Source: Lachnospiraceae bacterium UBA4711 (lineage in GTDB: Bacteria; Bacillota; Clostridia; Lachnospirales; Lachnospiraceae). From it: a DNA stretch of 10,104 bases. The position numbers were made by a program, and so were the translations under genes. The notes beneath the pieces were generated by a model. That model had not been told where the DNA came from, made no database searches, and was given only the letters and a program-made list of their open reading frames with translations. The DNA is taken from the NCBI GenBank assembly GCA_002404515.1, contig DHJV01000039.1, forward strand, positions 10,679 through 20,782. The letters are read 5' to 3'. Below, piece by piece: positions 1-6,393 of the stretch; within the stretch, counting starts at the first letter, position 1; every line of letters begins with the position of its first letter.

Positions 1-276
1 GTCAATCATGCCGGATTCTGCATCCCACATGTACAGCGTTTTTACGACATTTCCTTTATCCCGAATTTCCTGGCTCACCCTGCTTAGTTCCTGATCCACA
101 AGGTACGTCAGATCCATCTCATCCGTACTCCACAGCCCTCGATCTTCGAGCCAAATTGCGTAAAAGTCTCCGCCCCGAATCATCAAATCTTCAGAACGGC
201 GCTTGAGAACAAACTTGGGATATATTTCGGTATACCCCTTTTTATTCACTCGGCCGATTTCGAGAAAGTCAACCAT
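1..276 (-). CDS. N-terminal part of a large phage protein, possibly a P4-family primase/helicase (DUF5906-like); runs off the window
   Basis: The reading frame opens at an ATG whose A is the last base of the previous gene's TAA stop (TAATG), and it stays open for 92 codons to the window edge. It begins MVDFLEIGRVNKKGYTEIYP and contains LMIRGGDFYAIWLEDRGLWS at about residues 32-51, then a charged helical stretch and LYMWDAESGMID at the edge. From memory, the block LMIRGGDFYAIW...GLWSTDE followed by LYMWDAESG occurs at the N-terminus of large phage proteins that carry a P-loop DUF5906/P4-type primase-helicase domain further on. That domain lies outside the window, so the functional call is an inference. 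The one-base overlap suggests translational coupling to the upstream membrane protein gene. Start and frame are well supported; function is tentative. Confidence 0.6.
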   Translation of the reverse strand, partial: MVDFLEIGRVNKKGYTEIYPKFVLKRRSEDLMIRGGDFYAIWLEDRGLWSTDEMDLTYLVDQELSRVSQEIRDKGNVVKTLYMWDAESGMID

Positions 277-599
277 TACATTTCTTCGTCCTTATCCTCA
301 GTATTGATTACAGTGTTGTAGACCGTATTCTGGGTATCTTTGACAAGTCCCTCAAGAATATCAATCCGCTGGCGCTGAATGTCCATCTGCTTGAGCATAC
401 TGCCGACTACCGAAACCGTCCCTAAAAGACTAATCCAAAGGGCAAGATCCATGAGGTTGTTCATTTTCATTTGACGATGGATTTTATTAAATCTCTTTCC
501 AAGAATGTTCAATGCAGTTGCCGTCACTTCGGCATTTTCGTTGAAGATAGGCAAAAGATCTTCAACCGTATTAACTACATAGCCTTTAACTCTAAACAT
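276..599 (-). CDS. Small membrane protein with one central transmembrane segment, unknown function
   Basis: This encodes 107 residues. The start is fixed by a strong ribosome binding site (AAAGGAG) about 10 bases upstream, itself preceded by an AT-rich GATATTTG stretch seen before several genes here. Residues 1-46 are polar to amphipathic. Residues 48-69 (LMDLALWISLLGTVSVVGSM) form one hydrophobic span. Residues 70-107 are polar, possibly a short coiled coil (QMDIQRQRIDILEGLV), with an acidic tail ending DKDEEM. The layout suggests a membrane-anchored protein with two soluble flanks. It lies between a conserved phage gene and the possible primase-like gene, overlapping the latter by one base. 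I do not recognise a named family. A holin-like role is conceivable for any small phage membrane protein, but the long tails and lack of lysis neighbours argue against it. Confidence 0.8.
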   Translation of the reverse strand: MFRVKGYVVNTVEDLLPIFNENAEVTATALNILGKRFNKIHRQMKMNNLMDLALWISLLGTVSVVGSMLKQMDIQRQRIDILEGLVKDTQNTVYNTVINTEDKDEEM

Positions 600-621
600 T
601 TCAGGTTTCTCCTTTCAAATA

Positions 622-1170
622 TCAATCGTTCTCATTGAGATACCAATTCAGCTGCGTCCAGATCTCCACCCGGCGCATGTCCATAGGCGGATGCCGGACA
701 AAGAAAAGACCGCCATCTCCTTGATAGGAATACTGGCGGTCCAAAAAATGCTGAATGCGCTCCTCAACATAAAGCTCATCAAAATCATCATCACTCATGC
801 ACTCAAGGCCGAGATTATTGATCATGGCCCAGAACCAAACACCGGTACGGTTCCCCGCCTCCGGGTCGTCCATGATGCTTTCTTCGCATCGCTGGGCCAA
901 AGCAATCATCATTTCAAGCACACTGCACGGATGATCGTCCAAATATCTTTCGATAACGTAATCTCGGATATGCTTTTCGTATCCAAAACGGTATCGCAGG
1001 TCAATGCCGTCGGCTTCTCGGTTGGAGTCCATGTCGATCGAGTAGCGAAAATCAATACGGTTCAGCGTCTGCAACAAATTACGATACCGACGCCTGCCGT
1101 CTTTGAAATCTTTTGCTACAAGACTACACATCCAGTCGAAATAGGCGGCGTCAGTCTCGTTTTTCGTCAT
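622..1170 (-). CDS. Conserved phage protein of unknown function, 182 residues, soluble
   Basis: A soluble, acidic protein with no membrane segment. Marked blocks are CSVLEMMIALAQRCEE (residues 82-97), then DDPEAGNRTGVWFWAMINNL (101-120) and GGLFFVRHPPMDMRRVEIW (153-171), ending in WYLNEND. I recognise this arrangement (FRYSI, then GIDLR, then SVLEMM, DDP..G.RT..WFW, GGLF.V) as a family common in Firmicutes phages and prophages, but I know no assigned activity. It starts at an ATG with GGAGG 11 bases upstream, inside the last codons of the preceding gene, which ends 3 bases before. That spacing is slightly long and suggests translational coupling. The reverse strand also holds a 347-codon open frame across this gene and its neighbour, which is an antisense artefact. 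Confidence 0.85.
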   Translation of the reverse strand: MTKNETDAAYFDWMCSLVAKDFKDGRRRYRNLLQTLNRIDFRYSIDMDSNREADGIDLRYRFGYEKHIRDYVIERYLDDHPCSVLEMMIALAQRCEESIMDDPEAGNRTGVWFWAMINNLGLECMSDDDFDELYVEERIQHFLDRQYSYQGDGGLFFVRHPPMDMRRVEIWTQLNWYLNEND

Positions 1171-1173
1171 AAA

Positions 1174-1746
1174 TTAGTTTACCTCCGGCCGGTAAGGCAG
1201 TTCTCCGGCAACGTCTTCGTATTTGCGCAGATCGCGAGTAATCTCGTAGTAACACTTGAGAATATCATTCTGCACATACACAACATCAGCCTCATACTCG
1301 CCAAAATGATTGAGACTCCCAAAGCCGATCGTCTCCTCGACATCTCGGATAATCTCGTCATTCTCGTCCGCCAGCACATGATCTGCATAATAAGTCAGGC
1401 TGATTCGGTCGTAATGTGTATTCTCGCCAAACTCTTCCGGCGTGATCACATGGGGGTTACCCTCTTCCTCTTCGTGATTGGCTTTGTACTTGTCTCGAGC
1501 CATCTGACGATAGGTCTTGAGATCAGCTGCTTTCTTCTGGGCCTCAGTCTTAGGCTGCTCTTTCTTTTTCGGTTCAGCAGGTTCTACCTTCGGTTGAGAC
1601 TCATACTTTTCCTTGTAATAAGCCTTCATCTCGGAAATATCATCCGAGGCCTGCTTAGCAAACTTGTCCTTGGCATACATCCAGGTAGCCACAGCAGCAA
1701 TAGCGGCAGCACCGGCCATAATACCAAAATATAAAACTTTATTCAT
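1174..1746 (-). CDS. Membrane-anchored conserved phage protein with a basic linker and a soluble C-terminal domain
   Basis: About 190 residues. An N-terminal segment at roughly residues 4-25 (LYFGIMAGAAAIAAVATWMY) is a signal anchor. A long polar linker follows, rich in Lys, Glu, Gln and Pro (to about residue 75). The C-terminal domain starts near HVITPEEFGENTHYDRISLT and includes YYADHVLADENDE and SLNHFGEYEADVVYVQND. From memory, the pattern (V-I-[ST]-P-E-E-F-G, Y-[EY]-x-I-S-L-T-Y-Y-A-D, S-L-N-H-F-G-E-Y) recurs in Firmicutes phage genomes beside DUF6353 genes, with unknown function. Two adjacent ATGs are possible (1749 and 1746). AAGGAGG sits only 3 bases before the first and 6 before the second, so I chose the second. 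The start lies inside the end of the small upstream gene. Confidence 0.8.
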   Translation of the reverse strand: MNKVLYFGIMAGAAAIAAVATWMYAKDKFAKQASDDISEMKAYYKEKYESQPKVEPAEPKKKEQPKTEAQKKAADLKTYRQMARDKYKANHEEEEGNPHVITPEEFGENTHYDRISLTYYADHVLADENDEIIRDVEETIGFGSLNHFGEYEADVVYVQNDILKCYYEITRDLRKYEDVAGELPYRPEVN

Positions 1747-1894
1747 CATCGTCCTCCTTGATGCTCATTACAGTAACAGCCAGCCCTGCAAACAGAGTTG
1801 ACATACTAATGAGAATTCCACCAACAATATGGCGCTTACGTTTTGAGTTGAGAATATAATCGAGGGTAGTCAGCAAATTGTCGAGATAATCCAT
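1739..1894 (-). CDS. Tiny single-span membrane protein (51 residues)
   Basis: The frame runs MDYLDNLLTTLDYILNSKRK, then one hydrophobic segment at about residues 23-44 (IVGGILISMSTLFAGLAVTV), then the acidic tail KEDDDE. A basic patch (KRKRH) precedes the span and acidic residues follow it, which by the positive-inside rule puts the N-terminus in the cytoplasm. The start codon directly follows the stop of the upstream gene (TAA then ATG), and a GGGGAAG ribosome binding site lies inside that gene's last codons. The 3' end overlaps the next gene and supplies its ribosome binding site. The gene is credible because of this tight coupling and the clear membrane pattern. No function is recognised. 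Confidence 0.65.
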   Translation of the reverse strand: MDYLDNLLTTLDYILNSKRKRHIVGGILISMSTLFAGLAVTVMSIKEDDDE

Positions 1895-1987
1895 TTACTT
1901 CCCCTTTCCGCCGGAAAGGACCGCAATACCTCCGGCAAAACAAACACCGGCGATCGTAGCGAATGTGTAGCCCAGAATGTCCCGCAT
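1895..1987 (-). CDS. Micro membrane protein (30 residues)
   Basis: The product MRDILGYTFATIAGVCFAGG plus a ten-residue tail IAVLSGGKGK is almost entirely one hydrophobic helix (about residues 5-25) with a small basic C-terminus. A perfect ribosome binding site, AAAGGAGG, stands about 7 bases before the ATG, and the stop abuts the ATG of the next small membrane gene. Very short frames can occur by chance, but the strong binding site, the junctions and the lack of any other gene in this gap make it likely real. Function is unknown; it may help assemble or regulate a neighbouring membrane protein. Confidence 0.55.
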   Translation of the reverse strand: MRDILGYTFATIAGVCFAGGIAVLSGGKGK

Positions 1988-2013
1988 ACTGATTCCTCCT
2001 TTAAAATATCATT

Positions 2014-2931
2014 TTAGATCAGGTCCAGAATATTACCCTGCACGTTGAAATCCAGCCAAACACTGGGTTCGTCACCGTTCATGAAGTCATGGACCCACTC
2101 GTTTTCTTCATTCAGACCAAAGTCAACGTAGTTGTCACCATCGTCGCCCTTAGAAACCCAGCCAACGATCTGACCTTCCTTGCAGCGAGGGATACCCAGA
2201 GAATCTAGAACATCATTCAGGAACAGATACCCCTGGCTGCGCAGCTTGTCGTTGGCGAACTGCTGACGGGACTTCAAGAACATCATGCCGTAATCGGGGT
2301 TGCGCTCCCAGTTAGGATTGCATTCGTCAAACAGTTTAGCATACGGGCTGCCAAGAGGATTTGCGACCTTGACGGTCTTAGAAACCTGCTTCTCATTGCC
2401 CATGTCATCAGTCACAGTTTCCTGGATAACTTCCTCATGAGTGCCCATACGCAGCTGATTGTCGGCTTCCTTGCCATATTTTTCGATAACACGGCCGCGA
2501 TACTCTTCAAAGCTCTTCGAGACAGTGCTGAATGCTGCAGCCAGAGCCACATTGCGCTTACGCAGGATGTTATTGCTTGCCAGGATTGCAGCAACGGACA
2601 GACCACCTACGACAAGGCTCGGACCATATAGCTTTACAAGCTTTGCGCCGGTCTGTACGTAAGTGATGAAGAGGTCTTTCTGTGCATCTTCGTGAGAATA
2701 ATCGGAGCCCATCGGCGGATTTTCCTCGACCTGATGGATGCTGGCGACATCCTCAGAAGTCTTATCCAGAATTTCAGACACTTTCGTAGTTGCCTTGCAA
2801 GCCATCACAGCACTCGTGATACCGCCAGCAATACCGGCAATCAGCAGCAGTTCCGGGCTGTGCTTAGAGATTTTCAGCTTGGCAATAGAGATATTGCGGC
2901 CAGCAGCAGACATAATGTTAGAAAGTTTCAT
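2014..2931 (-). CDS. DUF6353-like two-span membrane protein, copy 1 (305 residues)
   Basis: First of three related proteins in this window. It has a hydrophobic segment at about residues 27-45 followed by ACKATTKVSEIL, a hydrophilic loop, a second segment at about 103-120 (PSLVVGGLSVAAILASN), then the family signature with LRKRNVALAAAF and FEEYRGRVIEKYGKE (about residues 123-155). A soluble C-terminal part contains GYLFLNDVLDSLGIPR (about 234-249). The other copies share ATxKAL after span 1, N-x3-Lx[RK]N-x-ALxx near span 2 and the closing (V/F)SLN-x3-D-x-(I/L)G motif. This copy is the longest and lacks the CW[RK]CY motif that precedes span 2 in the other two. The DUF6353 assignment is from memory of the family. 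Its ribosome binding site GGAG is in the end of the DUF3310 gene. Confidence 0.8.
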   Translation of the reverse strand: MKLSNIMSAAGRNISIAKLKISKHSPELLLIAGIAGGITSAVMACKATTKVSEILDKTSEDVASIHQVEENPPMGSDYSHEDAQKDLFITYVQTGAKLVKLYGPSLVVGGLSVAAILASNNILRKRNVALAAAFSTVSKSFEEYRGRVIEKYGKEADNQLRMGTHEEVIQETVTDDMGNEKQVSKTVKVANPLGSPYAKLFDECNPNWERNPDYGMMFLKSRQQFANDKLRSQGYLFLNDVLDSLGIPRCKEGQIVGWVSKGDDGDNYVDFGLNEENEWVHDFMNGDEPSVWLDFNVQGNILDLI

Positions 2932-2933
2932 AA

Positions 2934-3170
2934 TTAGTTCTCCTTATCGACATAGTTGTTAATAGCATCATTCAGGTACCAAATTGCTTTCCTCAGGTCT
3001 TCGGTACCGTTTTTCTTGTTGAATCGGCAAATGTACTTGATTGCATTGCCAATGTCAAAAGCAATAAGCCCTTGCAGATCGGCAGTAAAGGCAGAAATTA
3101 CATCAATTGTTTCCATCCCACCAGGTGCCATGTAATGTGAAGGATGGTTGACTTTTTCGTCAGTTTCCAA
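2934..3170 (-). CDS. DUF3310 (SaV-like) small phage protein
   Basis: A 78-residue protein with the DUF3310 pattern: VNHPSHY at residues 7-13, GMETIDVI (18-25), AFDIGNAIKYICRFNKKNG (37-55) and EDLRKAIWYLNDAI (57-70). The family is common in tailed phages of many hosts. It is often annotated as a nucleotide kinase, but I know of no solid function. The likely start is a TTG (METDEKVNHP...) 9 bases after AAAGGA. An upstream ATG at 3179 abuts that binding site with no spacer and is unlikely to be used. The gene begins 14 bases after the stop of the preceding gene, and its end carries the ribosome binding site of the next. Confidence 0.85.
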   Translation of the reverse strand: METDEKVNHPSHYMAPGGMETIDVISAFTADLQGLIAFDIGNAIKYICRFNKKNGTEDLRKAIWYLNDAINNYVDKEN

Positions 3171-3184
3171 AAATATCATTCCTT

Positions 3185-3781
3185 TCAAATAGGTTTAGCC
3201 TTAGGCAGTTTCAAAGTGTACCCCTCTCGTACTCGGACAACACTCGAATCTGCCAGATTATCCCATCCATAACGGTTGACCATGTAGTTTGTGGTAGTGA
3301 TGCCGGCGGAATCGTAAAGATCACCAACCGTAACAATATTGTACTGGTCTAAAATATCAATCAGATTATCCAGCACCTGCTCGCCCTGGATACGACTGTC
3401 AAAGATAATGTCATCATAATCAAAAGCATTTCGAGGACGGTTTGCATCTTTTCGAGGCTCCGGACGGCTGCTGCCCGAGCAATATCCAGAATACGAGATC
3501 CGAGAACCACTCGAATAGTTAGGCCTACGAGATTCGCCATAGAGGAACGTATCCACCGTATCATGAATAATGTCTTTGATGGCTGGCACGATGCGCTCCC
3601 AGAAGATATATTCCTTAACACTGGTAACATCTTCGGGCAGGAAAATATCAGCCAGCTTCCTAGCCCCCGTCTTCTTTTTGGTCTTGGCCGTACCCTCGAT
3701 CACCTTCTGGGTTTTGGGCTTTTCCTTCACCTGGCCATTTTTAAATGCATGGCTGTTATTGGGCATATCAAATTCTGTCAT
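3185..3781 (-). CDS. Conserved phage protein with basic N-terminus and a C-terminal domain shared with the gene at 4002-4526
   Basis: A 198-residue protein. Residues 1-45 are polar and Lys-rich. Residues 42-80 (KLADIFLPEDVTSVKEYIFW and IVPAIKDIIHDTV) look like amphipathic helices. Residues 85-118 are a Ser/Arg/Pro-rich linker. The C-terminal domain (about 122-198) runs DDIIFDSRIQGEQVLDNL, TVGDLYDSAGI, NRYGWDNLADSSVVRVREGY and ends KLPKAKPI. The same domain ends the 174-residue protein two genes upstream (YFDNRKDAENVL, TVSDFFDAAGA, YGWTDLSDACVVKVRRGW), so the two are partial paralogs, one membrane-anchored and one not. I recall this domain from Firmicutes phages without a known function. The start overlaps the previous stop (TGATG), with AAAGGAG inside the upstream gene. 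Confidence 0.8.
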   Translation of the reverse strand: MTEFDMPNNSHAFKNGQVKEKPKTQKVIEGTAKTKKKTGARKLADIFLPEDVTSVKEYIFWERIVPAIKDIIHDTVDTFLYGESRRPNYSSGSRISYSGYCSGSSRPEPRKDANRPRNAFDYDDIIFDSRIQGEQVLDNLIDILDQYNIVTVGDLYDSAGITTTNYMVNRYGWDNLADSSVVRVREGYTLKLPKAKPI

Positions 3782-3993
3782 CAGCTTACTCCTTTCAAGA
3801 AATCCATTTCAGACATAAAATGACCCTCGAGAATCACTTTCGTTTCCCGAGGGTAGTTGTTCTGTTTCTTCCACTGGTAATTCAGGTTCGACTTTGCTTT
3901 CGCCATACTCGGTGCAAAGGTCTCCCCTTTCCAGTTCCGGTCAAGCATGGTTCCAAACTGGTCCACAACATGACCTTTGAAAATATAACGCAT
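3781..3993 (-). CDS. Small conserved phage protein, 70 residues, unknown function
   Basis: A soluble basic protein beginning MRYIFKGHVVDQFGTMLDRN, with WKGETFAPSMAKAKSNLNYQ (residues 21-40) and a closing segment with TKVILEGHF. From memory, W-x-G-x-T-x-A-P-[ST] followed by A-x-S-N-L-x-Y-[QR] occurs in small phage proteins of unknown role. The start is uncertain: GGAG lies 11 bases before this ATG and 8 bases before a GTG one codon earlier (3996). The binding site is in the last codons of the preceding gene, and the stop overlaps the next start by one base, so the gene sits inside a coupled run. Confidence 0.7.
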   Translation of the reverse strand: MRYIFKGHVVDQFGTMLDRNWKGETFAPSMAKAKSNLNYQWKKQNNYPRETKVILEGHFMSEMDFLKGVS

Positions 3994-4001
3994 CACATAA
4001 A

Positions 4002-4526
4002 TCACTCCAGTTTAATTGGGTCAGGGAAAGAAACAATCCAGCCCCTGCGCACTTTGACAACACAGGCGTCACTGAGATCTGTCCATCCATATAGGCTCGA
4101 TGAATAACTAATTTCATTAGCCCCTGCTGCATCAAAGAAATCCGACACTGTAGCTTTACCATGGCGTTCAATAATATCTGCAAGGCAACTAAGAACATTT
4201 TCCGCATCTTTTCGATTGTCGAAGTATACCTGACCGATGTTGCAGCCATGTGATCTGCGATTCTTGGCATAATAATAATCATCATAGGTGATTTTATGCC
4301 CTTCGCGTTTCCCGAACACCATATTAACTATTGCCTTGGCCCCGTGCTCACTGAATTCACTCGAGGCTGCCTTTACTCCGGCATCCACGGAACTACGAAC
4401 AGCTGTGTACAAAATATCGTTCTTCTTGAGTGCCTTGTACGCCTGCCAGCCAACGAATCCCGCTAAAGCACCCGCACCAACAACTGCACCGGACACAAAC
4501 ACAAACAAATTCTTACCGAAACTCAT
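4002..4526 (-). CDS. Membrane-anchored protein with the same C-terminal domain as 3185-3781
   Basis: A 174-residue protein. Residues 6-30 (NLFVFVSGAVVGAGALAGFV) form a Gly/Ala-rich membrane anchor, and residues 40-72 look like an amphipathic helix region. The C-terminal domain (about 98-174) matches the gene two places downstream: YFDNRKDAENVLSCL, TVSDFFDAAGA, YGWTDLSDACVVKVRRGW. The start is set by AAAGGAG 8 bases before the ATG; six upstream in-frame codons precede it and are not used in my reading. The binding site follows a terminator-like hairpin (4553-4591) by under 25 bases, with no promoter motif between them, so expression probably depends on read-through. Function is unknown. Confidence 0.8.
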   Translation of the reverse strand: MSFGKNLFVFVSGAVVGAGALAGFVGWQAYKALKKNDILYTAVRSSVDAGVKAASSEFSEHGAKAIVNMVFGKREGHKITYDDYYYAKNRRSHGCNIGQVYFDNRKDAENVLSCLADIIERHGKATVSDFFDAAGANEISYSSSLYGWTDLSDACVVKVRRGWIVSFPDPIKLE

Positions 4527-4552
4527 TGCTTTTTCTCCTTTCAAAGCAAAAC

Positions 4553-4591
4553 AAAAAAGCTAAGACCCTGTGTTTCCACAGAGCCTTAGCT
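4553..4591 (-). terminator. Intrinsic terminator with GAAA tetraloop, after the gene at 4629-4922
   Basis: Read on the minus strand, AGCTAAGG and CTCTGTG, a GAAA loop, then CACAG and CTTAGCT form a long hairpin followed by TTTTTT. It belongs to a family of near-identical hairpins in this window. The U-tract continues as TTTTTTGTTTTGC straight into the ribosome binding site of the next gene, and no promoter motif intervenes. It may therefore be leaky or regulated. Confidence 0.75.
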
Positions 4592-4628
4592 CGAACAATT
4601 CCTTAAATTTCTTAAGGTTTTTCACAGA

Positions 4629-4922
4629 TTACTCTTCAGATGCGTCCTCCTCAACTTCCTCTGCTTCGGCCTCCACTGCCTCGTCCTTGGAATGGCCGAA
4701 CTTAGCCTTAAGACTTGCAATGCCGTTGCTCACGTGCGGAATGACATGCTTCTTCGCGAAGGTAACACCTCCGTAAATAGCTGCCACGCCACCAGCGATC
4801 AACAACGCCGCAGGCATAAAGCTGCTCGACTCTTCCTCATTGGTTTCGGTTTCAGTGATGGGTTCCTCCACATCGGTCATAGCCTCAGTAGTCTCGTTCA
4901 TCATAATTTCCTCGTTTTCCAT
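4629..4922 (-). CDS. Acidic single-span membrane protein (97 residues)
   Basis: Residues 1-34 are strongly acidic (many Glu, also Thr and Met). Residues 36-56 (MPAALLIAGGVAAIYGGVTF) form one membrane segment, followed by the basic stretch KKHVIPHVSNGIASLKAK, and residues 79-97 are again acidic (EAEAEEVEEDASEE). The basic patch right after the span suggests a cytoplasmic C-terminus. AAAGGAG lies 8 bases before the ATG. The gene has its own copy of the 27-bp promoter motif 43 bases upstream and a terminator downstream, so it is probably a one-gene unit. No family is recognised. Confidence 0.75.
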   Translation of the reverse strand: MENEEIMMNETTEAMTDVEEPITETETNEEESSSFMPAALLIAGGVAAIYGGVTFAKKHVIPHVSNGIASLKAKFGHSKDEAVEAEAEEVEEDASEE

Positions 4923-4954
4923 GATAAAGTCTCCTTTAGTAAAATATAATTTTT

Positions 4955-4967
4955 GGAATCTTGTTCC
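4955..4967 (-). promoter_or_regulatory. 5'-terminal hairpin of the leader for 4629-4922
   Basis: The minus strand reads GGAACAAGATTCC: four base pairs (GGAA/TTCC) around a five-base loop. Its first base is exactly the start site predicted from the neighbouring 27-bp motif. A helix at the very 5' end of an mRNA can shield it from 5'-end-dependent decay. The stem is short, so chance is possible. Confidence 0.35.
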
Positions 4968-4991
4968 ATATAAGGGCTTGCAAATTTCGCG
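4965..4991 (-). promoter_or_regulatory. Phage-type promoter motif, copy 1
   Basis: Minus-strand 27-bp motif: CGCG, AAATTT, CA at positions 12-13, and CTTATATGGA at 18-27. It starts 5 bases after the stop of the DUF6353-like gene at 4997-5830, with no terminator between. The predicted transcript start is 4967, 45 bases before the ATG at 4922. Confidence 0.6.
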
Positions 4992-4996
4992 TGGGA

Positions 4997-5830
4997 TTAA
5001 AACGCATCGTAATTGTAGATGGGGCCATACTTAAAACTAACCACCATGCAGGGGGTCTGCTTCTCATCTTTTGTAAGCTGAGCGCTCAAATCAAGCTGCA
5101 CGGTGGAATGCCGTTCGTTCAGGCTCCAACCAAGGTCATCACCAAGCATCCCATCAGGAAGACCAATCAAATCATAATACTGATTGAGTGACACATACCC
5201 ATCCTGCACGAGTTCCAGATTAAGCTCATTCAGTGCGCTCTTGAGCTTTTCGATGCTCGACTTAAAATATCTGCCGCAGATTGCATCATAGCAAAGGGTG
5301 TCGCCATTTCCGGTCTCCAGAACCTTGGAAACATCTACAGGATTCTTGGTAATCTTCTCCTCGGCCACAGCATTGCGGATCTTTTCTTCCTTCTTCTCGC
5401 CAACTTCCTCGAGCGTCTTCTCCCGATACTCCTTGAAATTAGTCTCAGAAAGAGCATAAGCTGCCGCCAGTGCCGCATTTTTCCGCAAATTCATTGAGTT
5501 AGCACCAATGAGACATGCAGCACCCAATACCCCCGTAATAAACGCCGGAGCATAGCATCGCCAGCAGGTCTGCAAGATTTCCACCTTAGTCAATGGAACC
5601 CAATCATTGACTCTATCTCCTTTAAACGTCCCGGCCTTCTTGTTTTTATCGACTTCGGCCTTCTCTTTCAAAACCAGTGCTTTCGGGGTAGCCTTGACAG
5701 CCCAATAAGTCGAGCTCGCCATCGCTGTAATTCCGGTAACAGTCAAAATTGTAGGTGCATTCTTAGTAAGACCCACTTTACAGGCATGAACAAGCGGTTT
5801 TACGTTGATTCGCGGATACTTGATTTTCAT
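4997..5830 (-). CDS. DUF6353-like two-span membrane protein, copy 2 (277 residues)
   Basis: A paralog of the proteins at 2014-2931 and 6788-7573. Segments run in this order: APTILTVTGITAMASS (span 1, residues 25-40) followed by AVKATPKAL; a charged loop; CWRCYAP (89-95); span 2 (about 95-111); NLRKNAALAAAY (114-125) with NFKEYREKTLEEVGE (131-145); a variable part; GYVSLNQYYDLIGLPDGM (211-228) with DDLGWS (231-236). It is closest to copy 3, sharing CW[RK]CYxP, N-x-A-A-L and a helix ending KIRNAVAEEKI. The start is the ATG after AAAGGGG; an earlier in-frame start would add 14 residues that overlap the previous gene. Two spans with a large soluble tail suggest a membrane platform protein. Function is unknown. 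Confidence 0.8.
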   Translation of the reverse strand: MKIKYPRINVKPLVHACKVGLTKNAPTILTVTGITAMASSTYWAVKATPKALVLKEKAEVDKNKKAGTFKGDRVNDWVPLTKVEILQTCWRCYAPAFITGVLGAACLIGANSMNLRKNAALAAAYALSETNFKEYREKTLEEVGEKKEEKIRNAVAEEKITKNPVDVSKVLETGNGDTLCYDAICGRYFKSSIEKLKSALNELNLELVQDGYVSLNQYYDLIGLPDGMLGDDLGWSLNERHSTVQLDLSAQLTKDEKQTPCMVVSFKYGPIYNYDAF

Positions 5831-5843
5831 AAGAAATCCCCTT

Positions 5844-6182
5844 TCATAAATATAAGCCTGCAACTTCCTCAACCACAGCTCTACCTACACTGAATACAAG
5901 GTCCGGAGGTGGGTATTGCCATGCTTTGATTTCGTTTTTCTTATCGTACATCTCACAGCACTCTGCTATGCCGGTATCGAAGAGCCAATACAGTTCCTCC
6001 AAAATATCAGTCATAGATTTGTGTTCGTTTGCTTTCTGGGCCATATACTCACGAATCTGATTGAGTGCCCATCGGCATGTGCTCTGATACTGAAATTCAT
6101 ATTCCGGCCATGTCTTGTCTGGCGGGAAGTAATGCTCATTTTCAAATTTGTCCAAGACCTCGAAATCCTGAGTTCTCGGCAT
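5844..6182 (-). CDS. Soluble phage protein of unknown function (112 residues)
   Basis: It begins MPRTQDFEVLDKFENEHYFP, carries a helical middle (WALNQIREYMAQKANEHKSM, then TDILEELYWLFDTGIAECCE) and ends PPPDLVFSVGRAVVEEVAGL. No membrane segment or catalytic motif is visible and I do not recognise a family. The start is fixed by AAAGGAG 6 bases before the ATG. That binding site follows the U-tract of a terminator-like hairpin (6202-6242) almost directly and no promoter motif is present, so the gene probably depends on read-through. Its stop lies just upstream of the AAAGGGG binding site of the next gene, which suggests the two are co-translated. Confidence 0.7.
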   Translation of the reverse strand: MPRTQDFEVLDKFENEHYFPPDKTWPEYEFQYQSTCRWALNQIREYMAQKANEHKSMTDILEELYWLFDTGIAECCEMYDKKNEIKAWQYPPPDLVFSVGRAVVEEVAGLYL

Positions 6183-6201
6183 CTTACTTCTCCTTTCACA
6201 C

Positions 6202-6242
6202 AAAAAAACAAAACCAAAAGGGGCTTTTACACCCCTCTGGTT
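6202..6242 (-). terminator. Intrinsic terminator overlapping the end of 6227-6382
   Basis: On the minus strand AACCA-GAGGGG pairs with CCCCTT-TTGGTT and is followed by TTGTTTTTTTG. The loop, TGTAAAAG, contains the TAA stop codon of the gene at 6227-6382, so a terminating ribosome would sit on the hairpin. Unlike most others here, it lacks the GAAA tetraloop. Confidence 0.65.
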
Positions 6243-6382
6243 AAGATTCCGTAAAATGCGCTAAATACAAAGTAATCCATAACGATCCAGAATATCGTGG
6301 CCAAAGTAATGTCCCAAATCCATTGGGCAACTTTGCCTTTCGATCTAATGTATTCGTCGAATCTGTCTAATAAAGCAAACAT
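6227..6382 (-). CDS. Tiny membrane protein (51 residues)
   Basis: The product is MFALLDRFDEYIRSKGKVAQ followed by a hydrophobic aromatic-rich segment at about residues 21-46 (WIWDITLATIFWIVMDYFVF) and a short tail ending ILTRGV. The open frame extends 22 codons further upstream, but that stretch covers the promoter motif. The ATG at 6382 has GGAGG nine bases before it, which decides the start. If the promoter call is right, the leader is only 14 bases and begins with the GGAGG itself. The Asp residues at the edges of the span are unusual for a plain anchor. No family is recognised. Confidence 0.7.
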   Translation of the reverse strand: MFALLDRFDEYIRSKGKVAQWIWDITLATIFWIVMDYFVFSAFYGILTRGV

Positions 6383-6393
6383 TTTTATACACC

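Noticed and set aside
691..1734. A 347-codon open frame on the plus strand
   Set aside because: It is antisense to two convincing genes with good ribosome binding sites and recognisable families, has no binding site of its own, and every supported gene is on the minus strand.
4593..4622. AT-rich hairpin CCTTAA/TTAAGG, with a T-run on the plus-strand side
   Set aside because: The stem is only 6 weak pairs and no plus-strand gene ends here. In the minus direction no U-tract follows. It may assist the adjacent terminator but I cannot support it as a separate element.
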